Source of the DNA: Palaemon carinicauda
Taxonomy: Eukaryota; Arthropoda; Malacostraca; Decapoda; Palaemonidae
Direction: 5' to 3'
Assembly (NCBI RefSeq): GCF_036898095.1
Contig: NC_090746.1
Coordinates: forward strand, 50,919,569-50,983,568
DNA: 64,000 nt
Both the position numbers and the translations under genes were made by a program. Shown here in pieces: positions 23,681-34,726 of the stretch. Under the pieces are notes generated by a model. The model saw only the letters and a list, made by a program, of their open reading frames with translations, did no database searches and was not told the origin of the DNA. How positions within the stretch are numbered: the stretch's first letter is position 1; every line of letters starts with the position of its first letter.

Positions 23681-24022
23681 GCAAGTTGCTATGAAGTATA
23701 TCTGTACTTACCATTCCATTTTCCTGTTGTGAGATTTATTTGAGATTGCAAATTACTACAAGTAGTAACTCAAAGTTCCAATTGTGAATTTTAACATTTT
23801 CCATTCCTCTTTATATTCTAAGATGATATAATGTGACAGTAGTTCACCTTCCCTTTCCAAGATATTCCTATCTTGTTACCTAAAAGTTGCCTTTCCTCTA
23901 AGTGCAAGGATAAGAGTCTAAATATATCTTAAAGAAATTATGAATAATTGAAAAAATGTTATGGTTGGCCTTCAGAAACATGAAAGCTGTTGACTTTGTA
24001 TGTAATTACTTTAAAAATCCTT

Positions 24023-24196
24023 TTTTTAAATATTTAACTTAGCCGGTGAATATATAATAGCTGCTACTCAGCGGCTCGACAGAAAACACACTCAAAAACT
24101 CGCGAGCGATCGCTATGAAGGTTGCGGGTGTGACCACCAGCGCCAACTATCGGCCAGATACCACTCTTGCATGTAAACAAACCCTTCAATTCTTCT
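24023..24196 (+). repeat. Inner DIRS left inverted terminal repeat
   Basis: From CCGGTGAATATATAATAGC to CCCTTCAATTCTTCTC it is identical or nearly so to the reverse complement of 30254-30407. The outer T-rich extension differs. Confidence 0.9.
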
Positions 24197-25465
24197 CTGT
24201 CGACCTTGACGACAAGACGTATCATTACTCGCTATAGAACCTGGAGTTTTCTCAACATATTTGGTGAAGTACTTCATTTTGGTTTGAGCTTTCGCAGTGC
24301 AGGTGTTTTATCTTCAACTTAAATCTTGAACTCGTTTTTGGATAGATTTAATTTTTGATGACTATGGATTGTTTTTTGGACTTTCCTTGACTTTTAAATG
24401 GCCGACCCTTCCCTTAGTACGGAAGTGTGTTTAGGCTTTTAGCAATTATCTTATCACGTTATAAATTAATTATAGATTTTCCTCTATATATTTTATATCT
24501 CACCCGCCTTTATTAGGCCTCTTCGATTAGCTTTCCATTTATAATAAACATCAAGATAAATTTTAATGATTTGTTTATATGCGACCTTTCCTGAGAGTAG
24601 GCGGTCCTAACTTGGAAACCGAAGTTAAACAACGTTGAGCCCTTTCAATCGTAAATAAATTTTACAGAGCTAATGATTTAAAACTTATTAAATGAATATT
24701 TTTTAGTAGATATTTTATGAAAGATTTTCTTTGAATAGTCTTCGTACTGTTTCAAAGATGAACTAACGTTTAGTTTATTTATGCTACGCAGTTTGCGCTC
24801 TATCGTTACGATAGAGAGAGAGAGTATCACGGTTTCACTTTGCAGAAAGAGTAAATCGATTCTGACGTTTTGTTCATTCTTCTTTTAAAGCTTAAATGTT
24901 TTAAATTCTATTTTAAAGGAACTTTTTAATTGAAAAACCTTTCAGTTTTTTCCTTTGGTCAAATATCCTGTTTTTTGACGAAACATAAGTGGGCTCTTCT
25001 CTTCGGTGCGAAATCAAGAGAGAGAGAGAGAGAGAGAGAGATAGATAGAGACGGAGAGAGAGAGAGGAGAGAGAACGTTCCGATCTTTATCTCGTCCCAA
25101 GCGAGTAACGTTGTTCTCGAGTTACTCTCGTCCCTAGTCTCTGTACGGGGAGAAAGGATAAAACGTTTTTAGTTTTTATTCTCGTCCCAAGGCACTGTAC
25201 GGTGAGAGATTGAAAACGTAGTTTTGAATGAACTAGTGTTTAGTCTCTTCCCCAGCCACTGATCTTTTTATCTTAAAATATGTTTACTGTTTTTTGCTGG
25301 TATTAATGTGCTTACATTATACGACTGATTTCACAATTATAACCTTTTGATGAGGGTAGAATTGCGTGCTTCAGGTGGAAATCAGTTTTATTCACTCCTA
25401 ATGTGAATTGTTAAAAAATTCGATTTCAGTGAAATAAGTGCAAAACAGAAAATCGTAGTGATAAA
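24197..25465 (+). other. Inner DIRS 5' leader
   Basis: Non-coding leader shared with element 1 to about 24780. It includes GGCCGACCCTTCCCTTAG, an AT-rich stretch and then a (GA)n tract. No gene is supported. Confidence 0.6.
25017..25075 (+). repeat. (GA)n microsatellite in the inner DIRS leader
   Basis: Nearly pure AGAGAG run with short GATAGATAG interruptions. Confidence 0.9.
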
Positions 25466-25559
25466 GTGATATTGCGCAAAGTGTTATCAGTGTTGCGACC
25501 GAGGGTTCGTCTGTTCGTGCCTGTCGTTCGCCTAGTCCGGGACCTCTTGCAAGCTCCCA

Positions 25560-26600
25560 AGCCCAGGGGAGAAGTAATGTCGTACGACTTATGGGTTCGA
25601 GAGGCCTTGATTAGCGAACAGACGTTCCCTCTATGGTATCAGGCGTATCTCACCAAGATCACCCCTACCATAAGGCGAGAGAGACAATTTTCTCCTCGTC
25701 ATCCGAAGGCTCTTCGCATAAGAAACCGTGGAACAAGGTTTCGAGGCCCTTTAAGCGAAAGTCAGTCCTTTCAGGACAGGTCCAGCGTCCTGGTTTTAAC
25801 TATTAGGACAGCTCTGACCCTATGCAGTCATCGGAAGACTGCTCGCCGCCTAAACAAAAGCGTAACACAGACTCCGAGAGTCTTTTTGTAGGCAAGGTTT
25901 TGCAGTCACAGACGTTACCCTCGTCTCTTACCGCAACCATTCCCGTTGATCCTAAATGGGTTGTACGGCAAGACATGCAGAATAAGCTTGCCTCTCTTAT
26001 GAAAGACTATTCTGCCGTTAAGGTTCACGTTGATCCTAGCCGTTTATCTCATCGAGATCCTGGCCTTCAGCCGCCCAAACGAACCTTTGTGCGTCCTGTT
26101 GACGTTGGCGTAGCTAAGTCACGTCAGTCACGATATGTAGAGCCTCACTCGATGCGGTCACGTGTTGATTTTCAGCCGCATTTGGACGTTAGGCCGCTTC
26201 CTAATGCTCCTGTTGACGTTCAGGACGTTCGCCAGCCAGCGGAGTTGACTTGTTTTGACGCTGTGCGTCAACTACCGCAGTCTAGAGTTGTTTTGACTGC
26301 TCAGACTAGGCAGTCAAAACAGTCTCGAGTGGACGCCGAGCGTCCTCCCGCACCTGTTGTTGTTGACAGTTCACAGACTGTTAAGCAGTTACATGACGTT
26401 GCGTCCTGGTCCACTACTAATGCACCAGTGCGTGTGGACTCTGCTTGTAAAGCATTGCCACCACGGTAGGTCTCTCCCTTGCTTGAGACTCGGCTATTGT
26501 CGGACAAGGTTCCTTCAGATAAGGAAGTTGCTGTTCCCCCTCCTACTGATATTCCCTTGAGGACTCTGTCAGGCGGAGAGGAGCCTAAAGCTGCTTAGCC
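25560..26600 (+). pseudogene. Inner DIRS gag pseudogene
   Basis: Gag-like region read from two frames. Fragments include VSGVSHQDHPYHKARETIF in one frame and, from about 25822, an open stretch containing PKWVVRQDMQNKLASLMKDY. The later part is rich in short repeats of VDV and VR-Q type (to 26469), a composition I associate with crustacean DIRS Gags. The two frames are separated by a stop at about 25800, and a TAG at 26467-26469 ends the main frame. No zinc finger is seen. The call comes from position before RT plus composition. Confidence 0.6.
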
Positions 26601-26799
26601 CTCTATGGACTTTAAATAAATCATGCTGATTTTTAAGGATCTTTGTCCGGATCTTTTTGTAACTGCTGCTCCTCGTTCGCCTAAACGTCAGAGTTTACAC
26701 TAGGCCTAGCTACTTCGAAGCCGTTGTTTTATAAGCTAGTGCTCTCTCGCTCTTCTAAGAGAGCTTTACGTTTGCTAGGCGACTGGTTTATCACCAGGA

Positions 26800-28580
26800 G
26801 GAGTTTGGGGGAGACAGCCTTTGCTTTCCCTACTTTTAAGCTGGCTTATAGAGCGAGAGTCTGATATGACACGAGAGAAGTTCTCGGCTTGGGAGTTCTG
26901 CCTCTGCCCAGATAGACTTCTCAAACCTCATAGACTCTCCCTGGCGCCTGGCCATGAGACGCTCCAAGATTTTACAGGTCGACTTCAGAGCTATTTTCGA
27001 GTGTTTGAAGTTTTGCTGTACAATTATGTCATGCATAAACAAGGCTTTCAGGGATAGCTCCAATGATCTGACAGCCATGTTCTCTGCAGGAACAAGTCCC
27101 TCAGGGATGGCTCCAATGATCTGGCAGCCATGTTCACTGCAGGAGTACGTAAGAGGCAAGTGCGCTCAATGTGTTCTTTGTCAAGACAAACTTCACGATG
27201 AAGTCTACCAGGCTGTCTTGACAGCATTTATGGAAGGCGACTGGATGGTCTCTCTCGACCTTCAGGAGGCATACTTCCACATTCCTATACACCCGGATTC
27301 CCAACCGTTTCTGAGGTTTGTTTACAGGAATGTGGGGTACCAGTTTCGCCATCTATCGGGGATCCGAGCCTCCCTGTACTTGGACGACTGGCTTCTCAGA
27401 GCATCGTCCAGTCTTCGCTGTCTGCAGGATCTACATTGGACGTTGAGTCTGGCCAGGGAGTTGGGACTTTTGGTCAACCTAAAAGTCCCTACTGATCCCA
27501 TCCCAGATTATTCTATATTTGGGGATGGAGATTCGCAGTCCAGTTTTTTTCGGGCTTTTCCGTCTGCCACCGAATAGAACAAGCCCTGCTCGAAGTCCAA
27601 CTAATGCTGAAAAGAAAACGTTTGTTCAGTCAGGAGTTGGAACAGTCTCGTAGGGACTCTCTCATCCCTGGAGCAGTTTGTCTCACTAGGGAGACTACAC
27701 CTTCTGCCTCTCCGGTTCCATCTAGCCTCTCACTGGAACTAGGACAAGACGTTAGAGACGGTATCATTCCCAGTCTCCGAACCAGTAAAGGCATGCCTGA
27801 AATGGTGGGACAGCAATATCAGTCTAAGAGAGGGACTATCCCTAGCAGTCAAGAACCCAAACCACGTGTTGTTCTCAGACGCGTCGGATTTGGGTTGGTG
27901 TGCGACCCTGGATGGTCGGGAATGCTCGGGTCTGTGGACCTCAAGTCAGAAGAGCATGCACATCAACGGCAAGGAGCTATTAGCAGTCCACTTGGCCTTG
28001 ATGATATTCGAAAGCTTCTTCGAAACTAAGTGGTAGAGGTCAACTCAGACAACACCACAACTTTGGCGTACATCTCCAAGCAAGGAGGCACACACTCCTT
28101 CACGCTGCTCTAGATCGCAAGGGACCTTCTCTTATGGTCAAGAAATCGAGGCATCTCCCTGTTGACGAGATTCATCCAGGGGGACTTGAACGTCTTGGCA
28201 GACTGTCTCAGTCGGAGGGGTCAGGTGATACCCACGGAATGGACCCTCCACAAGGACGTGGGCAAGAGTCTTTGGGCTACTTGGGGTCAACCCACCATAG
28301 ACCTCTTTGCCTCCTCGTTGACCAAAAGGTTACCAATCTATTGCTCTCCAGTCCTAGATACAGAAGCAATCCACATAGACGCGTTTCTACTGGATTGGTC
28401 TCTTCTGGACTTATATGCATTCCCACCATTCAAGATAGTCAACAAGGTACTGCAGAAGTTCGCCTCTCATGAAGGGACAAGGTTGACGTTGGTTGCTACC
28501 CTCTGGCCCGCGAGAGAGTGGTTCACCGAGGTACTTCAATGGCTGGTAGACTTTCCAAGAAGTCTTCCTCTAAGGGTAGA
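26800..28580 (+). pseudogene. Inner DIRS RT-RNase H-MT-like pseudogene
   Basis: The RT palm motif is MVSLDLQEAYFHIPIHPDS (about 27245-27300) and the catalytic YLDDWLLRASS follows at about 27378. Only a few residues separate YQFRHL from that motif, so roughly 30 residues containing the conserved FGL block are deleted. RNase H pieces are in other frames (FSDASDLGWCATL near 27865, HINGKELLAVHLAL near 27960). The tail from 28162 has LADCLSRRGQ, DLFASSLT, DAFLLDWS and LDLYAFPPFK, the DIRS MT-like block. A TAG at 27575-27577 and several shifts inactivate it. The tail overlaps the YR frame. Confidence 0.8.
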
Positions 28581-29719
28581 TCTGTTACGTCAGCCCCACG
28601 TAAAGAATGTCCATCAAAGCCTCCCCGCTCTTCGTCTGACTTCCTTCAGACTATCGAAAGACTCTCAAGAGCTCGAGGCTTTTCGAAGGAGGCAGCCAGT
28701 GCGATTGCAAGAGCGAGGAGAGCTTCTACCATTAGAGTATACCAGTCGAAGTGGGAAGTCTTTTGAGACTGGTGCAAGTCAGCATCTGTGTCCTCGTCCA
28801 GTACCTCTGTAGCCCAAATCGCAGATTTTCTTTTACATCTGAGAAAGGTTCGCTCCCTTTTCAGCTCCCACGATTAAGGGCTACAGGAGCATGTTGGCTT
28901 CGGTCTTTCGACATAGAGGCTTAGATCTTTCCAACAATAAAGATCTCCAAGATCTCCTTAAGTCTTTCGAGACCTGTAAGGAACGTCGTTTGGCAACTCC
29001 TGGATGGAACTTAGACGTGGTCATAAGGTTCCTCATGTCAGACAGGTTTGAGCCATTACATTCAGCCTCCCTAAAGGATCTCACCCTCAAGACACTTTTC
29101 CTAGTGTGCCTGGCTTTGGCTAAAAGGGTCAGTGAACTTCATGCCTTCAGTAAGAACATCGGTTTTTTCTACAGAAAAAGCCACTTGTTCACTTCAACTT
29201 GGTTTCCTGGCCAAAAAAAAAATGAACTGCCTTCTTGTCCTTGGCCTAAATCTTTTGATATTCCTTGCTTATCAGAGATCGTAGGCAACGAACTGGAAAG
29301 AGTATTATGTCCTGTTAGAGCTCTTAAGTTCTATTTAGCTCGTACTAAGTCATTACGAGGTAAATCTGAGGCATTATGGTGCTCAGTTAAGAAACCATCA
29401 TTGCCAATGTCAAAGAATGCTTTGTCATATTTTATCAGATTTTTTAATACGAGAAGCTCATTCTCACTTGAATGAGAAAGACCGATGGTTGCTTAAGGTT
29501 AAGACGCACGAAGTTAGAACTATAGCAACCTCCGTGGCCTTCAAGCAAAATAAATCTCTGCAAAGTATTATGGACTCGACTTTTTGGAGAAGCAAGTCAG
29601 TGTTCGCGTCATTTTACTTAAAAGATGTCCAGACTCTTTACGAGGACTGCTACACACTGGGTCCATTCGTTGCAGCGAGTGCAGTAGTGGGTGAGGGTTC
29701 TACCACTACATTACCCTAA
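28518..29719 (+). pseudogene. Inner DIRS tyrosine recombinase pseudogene
   Basis: All catalytic boxes can be read: Arg in AKRVSELHAF, HxxR in KTHEVRTIATS, and Tyr in FASFYLKDV. They are spread over three frame segments. A TGA at 28764-28766 follows QSKWEVF, a shift near 28860 separates the N-terminal domain, and a T-rich stretch near 29445 shifts the frame before the HxxR box. Compared with element 1, the Tyr box is intact here. The N-terminal half overlaps the RT tail in another frame, as in the other copies. Confidence 0.85.
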
Positions 29720-30109
29720 TTCCAATATCCTTTTTAATCTGTCTCTTGAAATGTTTTTTAATATTGTTTTTTGGGATGTACGGAAGGCTAAGAAGCCTTT
29801 CGCATCCTTGTTGATTTGGCGGGTGGTCAAAGTCATTTCTTGAGAGCGCCCAGATTAGGGGTTTGATGAGGTCCTGTTAGTATGGGTTGCAACCCTTTAT
29901 ACTTCAGCTCCTGGGAGTCTTTCAGCATCCTAAGAGGATCGCTGGGCTTCGTGAGGAAGACAGACTTACAAGGCAGAGTAATCGTCTAAGTCAACTTCCT
30001 TACCAGGTACCTATATATTTTGATTTTGTTATATTGATAACTGTCAAAAACTCTTAGCTTATACGCTGTAAACTTAATTAACTCTGGTCTCTACCCACCG
30101 CCTTGGGTG

Positions 30110-30205
30110 TGAATCAGCTATTATATATTCACCGGCTAAGTTAAATATTTAAAAATGATATTTTAATTATAAAATAAATTTTTGAATATACTTACCCGGT
30201 GAATA
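30110..30205 (+). repeat. Inner DIRS internal complementary region
   Basis: CAGCTATTATATATTCACCG up to AAATATTTAAAAA inverts the left terminus. TGATATTTTAATTATAAAAT up to CCCGGTGAATATATAA inverts the right terminus. The junction is a short T/A run. Confidence 0.9.
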
Positions 30206-30253
30206 TATAAATTAAAGGCCCTCCCTTCCTCCCCAATAGAGACGCAGCGGGAC

Positions 30254-30448
30254 GAGAAGAATTGAAGGGTTTGTTTACATGCAAGAGTGGTATCTGGCCG
30301 ATAGTTGGCGCTGGTGGTCACACCCGCAACCTTCATAGCGATCGCTCGCGAGTTTTTGAGTGTGTTTTCTGTCGAGCCGCTGAGTAGCAGCTATTATATA
30401 TTCACCGGGTAAGTATATTCAAAAATTTATTTTATAATTAAAATATCA
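30254..30448 (+). repeat. Inner DIRS right inverted terminal repeat
   Basis: Partner of 24023-24196, with a unique A/T-rich terminal extension ending AAAATATCA as the ICR predicts. Confidence 0.9.
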
Positions 30449-30484
30449 TATTTCCTCCAGAATGGTCTCCTCGGTTACGGGGGA

Positions 30485-30605
30485 AGGGTCGGAGGGTGAA
30501 CCAGACCCTGGGTCTGAAAGGCCTCGCCTCTTCTCTCCCGAACTTAGGTTCACAAGTAAACTGTCAGTTCTAGAGAGAGAGAGGCTTCAGCCTTTCAGAC
30601 CCACT
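30485..30605 (-). repeat. Middle DIRS internal complementary region
   Basis: The left half matches the inverted 3' terminus (GGCCTCGCCTCTTCTCTCCC, TTCACAAGTAAACTGTCAG). The right half matches the inverted 5' terminus (AGAGAGAGAGAGGCTTCAGC to ACTGGTTTTGCT). The stop codon of the middle YR (30595-30597) lies inside it. Confidence 0.9.
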
Positions 30606-31737
30606 GGTTTTGCTCACCCGATACTTCAGGGGGATGAAGATGAAGTCCTGCAACGACTGCATCGAACACTCCCTGTAGACCGAGGAGAGCATAAAATGAC
30701 CCAAATACAGAGTTGCTTTTCCAATTTATTCTAGTCATTATCTCTTGCAGTGTAATTCCATTATACATCATCCTTGAAGCTGCTTGACCTCTGATAGAGT
30801 GGAAATTGGTGGAGTGTTTTCTGGCATTGGGATCAGCTCTGAAAATACATAGCTGCCTCATCTTTGGAAGGGACATGATCTTGAAGTTTTCATCCAGCCA
30901 AATATGGTATTTCCTATCTATGTTTCTTTCTGCACAGATTTTATTTGTGTACTCAAGATAAAAGTTTAATTGTCTAACTGGACAAATTTTTGGCTTGGTA
31001 GGGTGACACCTAAAGCTGAATTCAATAGGAGTGTAATTGTTTCTCTGATTCTTGGCCATGAAGGAAGGGTGGTTCCTTAACACGATGGTTTTTGGCGTGA
31101 AAGTGCTCCTAGAGATACATAGATGATTAAATTGGTTAGCTCTCAATGGGCAAGCCAAAGCTACGAGGAATAAGGTCTTCTGAATCATGAGCAGCATAGA
31201 ATCATCTCTTGTAGTGTTGAGGAAGGAAACCACTTTATCAAGATCCCAGCCTGGAAATTGATGAGAATTGCTGGGTCTTCTTCTATTTACTCCATCAAGC
31301 ATAGCTTTAATGTACTTGTCTTCTGCTAGACAATAATTGGGAAAGTATCCCTTCAAAACCGGTCCAAGAGCAGCTCGGTATCCTTTTAGTGTGTTGTATG
31401 CTAGGCCCTTGTCTATTAATTCGTTAAAATAGAGTAGCACTGATAAAAGGGGGAACTTGTTGTTACCTCCATATTTATTGTGTATGAACTCTTTAAAGCT
31501 GCTGAAGAGATTTTGGTACTTGGCCATGGAACTGTCTCGTAAATTGGAAGTAATTTTGTTGCATATCTCTGGAGGAAATATAGAAGGTAGTTGATCTTTT
31601 ATATTCTGAAGGCGATCAAATTTAAGTGGTGTTGCGCTAAGGGTAAGGTACAGTCCATATGAAGTATCTGGCAGCCTTCTGCTTTGACTTTGTACTTCCG
31701 GTATTCCTTGGAGACTGTCTTGACAAGGGGAATCCAT
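30595..31737 (-). CDS. Middle DIRS tyrosine recombinase
   Basis: A 380-codon uninterrupted YR, close to the usual length of DIRS recombinases. The N-terminal SAM-like domain contains SMAKYQNLFSSFKEFI and a DKGLAYNTLKGYRAALGP block. The catalytic Arg is probably in ACPLRANQFNHL (the usual ASGAR is divergent), HxxR is FHSIRGQAAS, and the nucleophile Tyr is FGSFYALLG. The last residues (about GEQNQWV) are read from the ICR, so sequence copied from the element termini supplies the end of the protein. The 5' end overlaps the RT-frame tail at 31599-31737. It is the only intact gene of this element besides gag. Confidence 0.85.
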   Translation of the reverse strand: MDSPCQDSLQGIPEVQSQSRRLPDTSYGLYLTLSATPLKFDRLQNIKDQLPSIFPPEICNKITSNLRDSSMAKYQNLFSSFKEFIHNKYGGNNKFPLLSVLLYFNELIDKGLAYNTLKGYRAALGPVLKGYFPNYCLAEDKYIKAMLDGVNRRRPSNSHQFPGWDLDKVVSFLNTTRDDSMLLMIQKTLFLVALACPLRANQFNHLCISRSTFTPKTIVLRNHPSFMAKNQRNNYTPIEFSFRCHPTKPKICPVRQLNFYLEYTNKICAERNIDRKYHIWLDENFKIMSLPKMRQLCIFRADPNARKHSTNFHSIRGQAASRMMYNGITLQEIMTRINWKSNSVFGSFYALLGLQGVFDAVVAGLHLHPPEVSGEQNQWV

Positions 31738-34083
31738 GGTTCCGTTTCCTGGGAAACAGTGCAGAAGAGCATATTGTTATTACATTCGTTATATATCTTA
31801 AAAGCAACTTTATGCAGTAAGAAGCCTGGGGGAAAAGCATAAAGAGGAGAAGAACCTTCCCAGCTAATGTGAAGAGCATTATTACTGATTGCTTTTGTGT
31901 TGGGTACGGAAGAACAAAATCTTTTACATTTAGAATTAAAGCCATTGGTGAAAAGGTCTATTTCAGGAGAGAAATTCATATCTGTGCAAATTAAATTGAA
32001 TAGATTGTCGTCAAGAGTGGCTTCTGGATGTATGGAACCAAAGTCTCTCGATAGGGAATCAGCCATCACATTGCATTTCCCTTTAATCCATTTAGTTTGA
32101 ATGTCTATGTTGTATTTTCCTTTGATGTTTAGTAACACTTTGATGGCCTCCTGGGCCGATTTGTTCCTAATGCTACCATGTTTTTTGATCCAGCAGTTTG
32201 TTACTTGTGAATCTATGTGAATTAGTACTACTTTGTTTCTTAGTTTGTCTCTGAAGTGTTTTATACAGTACTGTAGATGCATGCAAGTAATTCTCTAATG
32301 TTAATGTGCAGAGCATTCTCATTTTGTAGCCATGTATTATTAGTTGAGAGTATGCCATGTTCTCCTACTAATGCTCCACCCCAGCCAAAGTTGGATGCAT
32401 CTGTGAATAGTTCTAGATCTACTTGATTATTAGGAATGTTTATATCACTATACATGTTAGTCTGTTTCCATTCTCCTAGAAAGGATTTGAAAGAAGGAGG
32501 AATGATTCTATATCCTTTAGCAAAATATCTATGAAATCTGTGAAGGAATTTAAGATGGTATCTACCGTAAAAGGTGTAGTAGGAACAGAAGTTAAGTGAT
32601 CCTATCAATCTTTGATATAATTTGAGGTCAGATCTGTTCAAGTTTGATACTGTATTGGCAAAAGGTGTAGTAGGAACAGAAGTTAAGTGATCCTATCAAT
32701 CTTTGATATAATTTGAGGTCAGATCTGTTCAAGTTTGATACTGTATTGGCAAGTCTGATACATTTATCAATATTTTCCTGCATTGGTCTCATTGTTTTGT
32801 TTTCCAAGTTATAATGAACTCCCAAGAACTCTTATCTTTTGCACTGGATGAATGACAGACTTTTTAATAGATATTTGCCAGCCCAGCTCTGTGAGCACTT
32901 CAATGACTATTTGGGTGTGAGCCTCGCATTTGTGAAAGTAATCTGCTAATATGAGTATATCATCTAAGTAGTTAAAGATGAGAATATTATATTCCTTCCT
33001 AATGTATTTAACTACTGTGTACATTAGTTTGGAAAAGATGTAGGGAGCTGTCTTTAACCCGAAGGGAACAACCGTCCATTTGAATTTGCGCTTTCCTAAT
33101 TTGAACGTTAAGAATCTTTGAGCACTTGAATGAAGGGGGACGTGCCAATAAGCGTCCTTTAAATCAAGTCTACATGCTCAGTTGTTTAAATGCAAATAAG
33201 GGAATAAAGTTTTAGGTTTCAGCATGGAGAAAGAAGGTTTTTTGATCATAGTATTAAGGCATTTCATATCGAAGATTAGGCGAATGCTCCCATCGGGTTT
33301 AAGCTTGTAAAATATGTGGTTAGAGTAGTAGAAAGAATTCCTGTTAATTTGTTCTATTACCCCTAGGTCTAGTAATCTGTTACATTCTCTCTCTAGTGTT
33401 ATTCTCTTGCTAGAAGGATAATATCTATCAACCCCTAATCTTTTCAAAGTCTTTTGAGCCTTATTTTTATTGATAAATGGGAGTCTCACACCCTTACTGA
33501 TCAAGTTGCATGCAAAAGAAGAATTTGGGAGTTTTTGCCAATTTTTTAATTTATTTGTCAATGACCTACCTATCCCACTTACTGGAGGGGCGTGAGAGGT
33601 TTCCTTGGAGCTGGAGGCTTCTGAAGGGAAATTTAACTCTTCCAATATCATTGAATTGTTAGTGGGTACATTTGCCAAATTTTTATCTTTACTGTGTAGC
33701 TCCAGGTTATTTTCATCTTGGTCCGAGCAGGGCTCGATGGTATTAAGAATTAAAGAATTATTAGTTTTGTTTCTTATCTTTGACGTCTGAATTAATTGCT
33801 GTCTGTCCCCCTGTACTCCTTCCCCCTCTTCGGCCACCTCTCTTGATACCTCGCCTGTAGGGATTGAACCTATTCCTGAACCCAAAGCTTCCCCTGAAAC
33901 CTCTGTAAGAGTTGAATTTCCCTCTGGGGTAGCCCTGATGCTTGCCAAAGTTGAACCTTCCACCTCTAGGGAAAATGTCCCCTCCTCTAGGAAGGGGACA
34001 GCCTCGAAAGCATGAAGCAATAGCTTTCCTATGGTCATCTGATAAGACCCATATATCATTAGTTTCAGCTTTAATAATAGCAT
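31599..34083 (-). pseudogene. Middle DIRS RT-RNase H-MT-like polyprotein, broken
   Basis: From the 5' side: a template-grip region (KPDGSIRLIFDMKCLN), a TGA at 33178-33180 just before the palm motif RLDLKDAYWHVPL, then FGLKTAPYIFSKL, and YLDDILILADYF at about 32950. A one-base shift near 32820 and a 91-bp tandem duplication (32570-32751) follow. RNase H begins at LFTDASNFGWGGAL, with Glu in NIRELLACI. Another shift near 32270 leads to HIDSQVTNCWI and VMADSLSRDF. The tail (EIDLFTNGFN, LYAFPPGFLL) is the DIRS MT-like block. The 5' end overlaps gag. The protein is non-functional as it stands, though every conserved block survives. Confidence 0.85.
32570..32751 (-). repeat. 91-bp perfect tandem duplication in the middle RT gene
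   Basis: Positions 32570-32660 and 32661-32751 are the same 91 bases, beginning AAAGGTGTAGTAGGAACAGA and ending ACTGTATTGGCA. As 91 is not a multiple of three, it shifts the RT frame between RT and RNase H. Confidence 0.95.
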
Positions 34084-34726
34084 CTCTGGTATCTAAATTG
34101 AGGTTCCTGGGTACAGTTCTACTTCTGAATGAGCGGATTAAACTTTTGATTAGATCAGTGTGTTTCCTGAAAGGCCCAATTATCACTTTAGTAATGAAAT
34201 AAATATCGTTAATCTTAGAGGGGTAAGCTAATTGCGCCAGAGCTGCATGCCCTTGAAAAGAAGATATAGCCATTTTAATGTTTTCAATATCAAAGTGAAA
34301 TTTCTTGAAATCTTCATTGAACAACCTTCCACTTGGCCAAAAGTTCAACTTTGGCAAATTTATCAATTTGAAAAGGTCTGCAAGTTCTTTATTATGATTA
34401 CAAACAAAGAATTGATCATGAGAGTTCTTGTCTCCTTCACTTAATGTTAATGCAATTAGGGAGTCATTTAATTGTATTTTCCCATCTCTATGAATGGAGG
34501 GCACAACATTGAAATTGTTAGATATATAAGTAGGAATAGGTTTGTTAAAAGTAAGTGGGTTAAATTCTTCATAGTCACTACTATCTTCATTATAAGTAGT
34601 AAATAATTCTTCATTTGCATTCTCAGGTAAATCTACTTTACGGCGAGGGCGCTTGGGAGGAGGAGTATTGTCATTCCTTTTTGCAGTCGAACCACCTCTG
34701 CAATAGGAATGAAAATCTAGACTCAA
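33761..34726 (-). CDS. Middle DIRS Gag
   Basis: A 321-codon uninterrupted frame immediately upstream of, and overlapping, the RT frame. The N-terminus is basic (PPPKRPRRKVD) and could be a nuclear localisation signal. The centre has a conserved-looking core (LADLFKLINLPKLNFWPSGR, then GHAALAQLAYPSKIND). The C-terminus is Gly/Arg-rich (RGGRFNFGKHQGYPRG, then RGIKRGGRRGGRSTGG), suited to RNA binding in place of CCHC zinc fingers. No Cys/His module like that of the other family is present. Position, overlap and composition support Gag; there is no sequence-level proof of fold. The start ATG at 34724-34726 is the first in frame. Confidence 0.75.
   Translation of the reverse strand: MSLDFHSYCRGGSTAKRNDNTPPPKRPRRKVDLPENANEELFTTYNEDSSDYEEFNPLTFNKPIPTYISNNFNVVPSIHRDGKIQLNDSLIALTLSEGDKNSHDQFFVCNHNKELADLFKLINLPKLNFWPSGRLFNEDFKKFHFDIENIKMAISSFQGHAALAQLAYPSKINDIYFITKVIIGPFRKHTDLIKSLIRSFRSRTVPRNLNLDTRDAIIKAETNDIWVLSDDHRKAIASCFRGCPLPRGGDIFPRGGRFNFGKHQGYPRGKFNSYRGFRGSFGFRNRFNPYRRGIKRGGRRGGRSTGGQTAINSDVKDKKQN

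Larger units (their letters stand above)
24023..30448 (+). mobile_element. Inner DIRS retrotransposon (element 1 family), nested in the middle DIRS
   Basis: A 6.4 kb plus-strand copy with matching ITRs, an ICR before the right ITR, and gag, RT-RNase H-MT and YR regions in that order, each carrying stops or shifts. It lies between the ICR and the 3' ITR of the middle element, so it is the youngest layer of the nest by position. Leader and YR sequence closely match element 1, which is a deletion derivative of the same family. Confidence 0.9.

Noticed and set aside
23494..23714. N-terminal extension of the outer YR frame up to 23714
   Set aside because: This part lies inside the inserted middle element's ITR; the openness is accidental.
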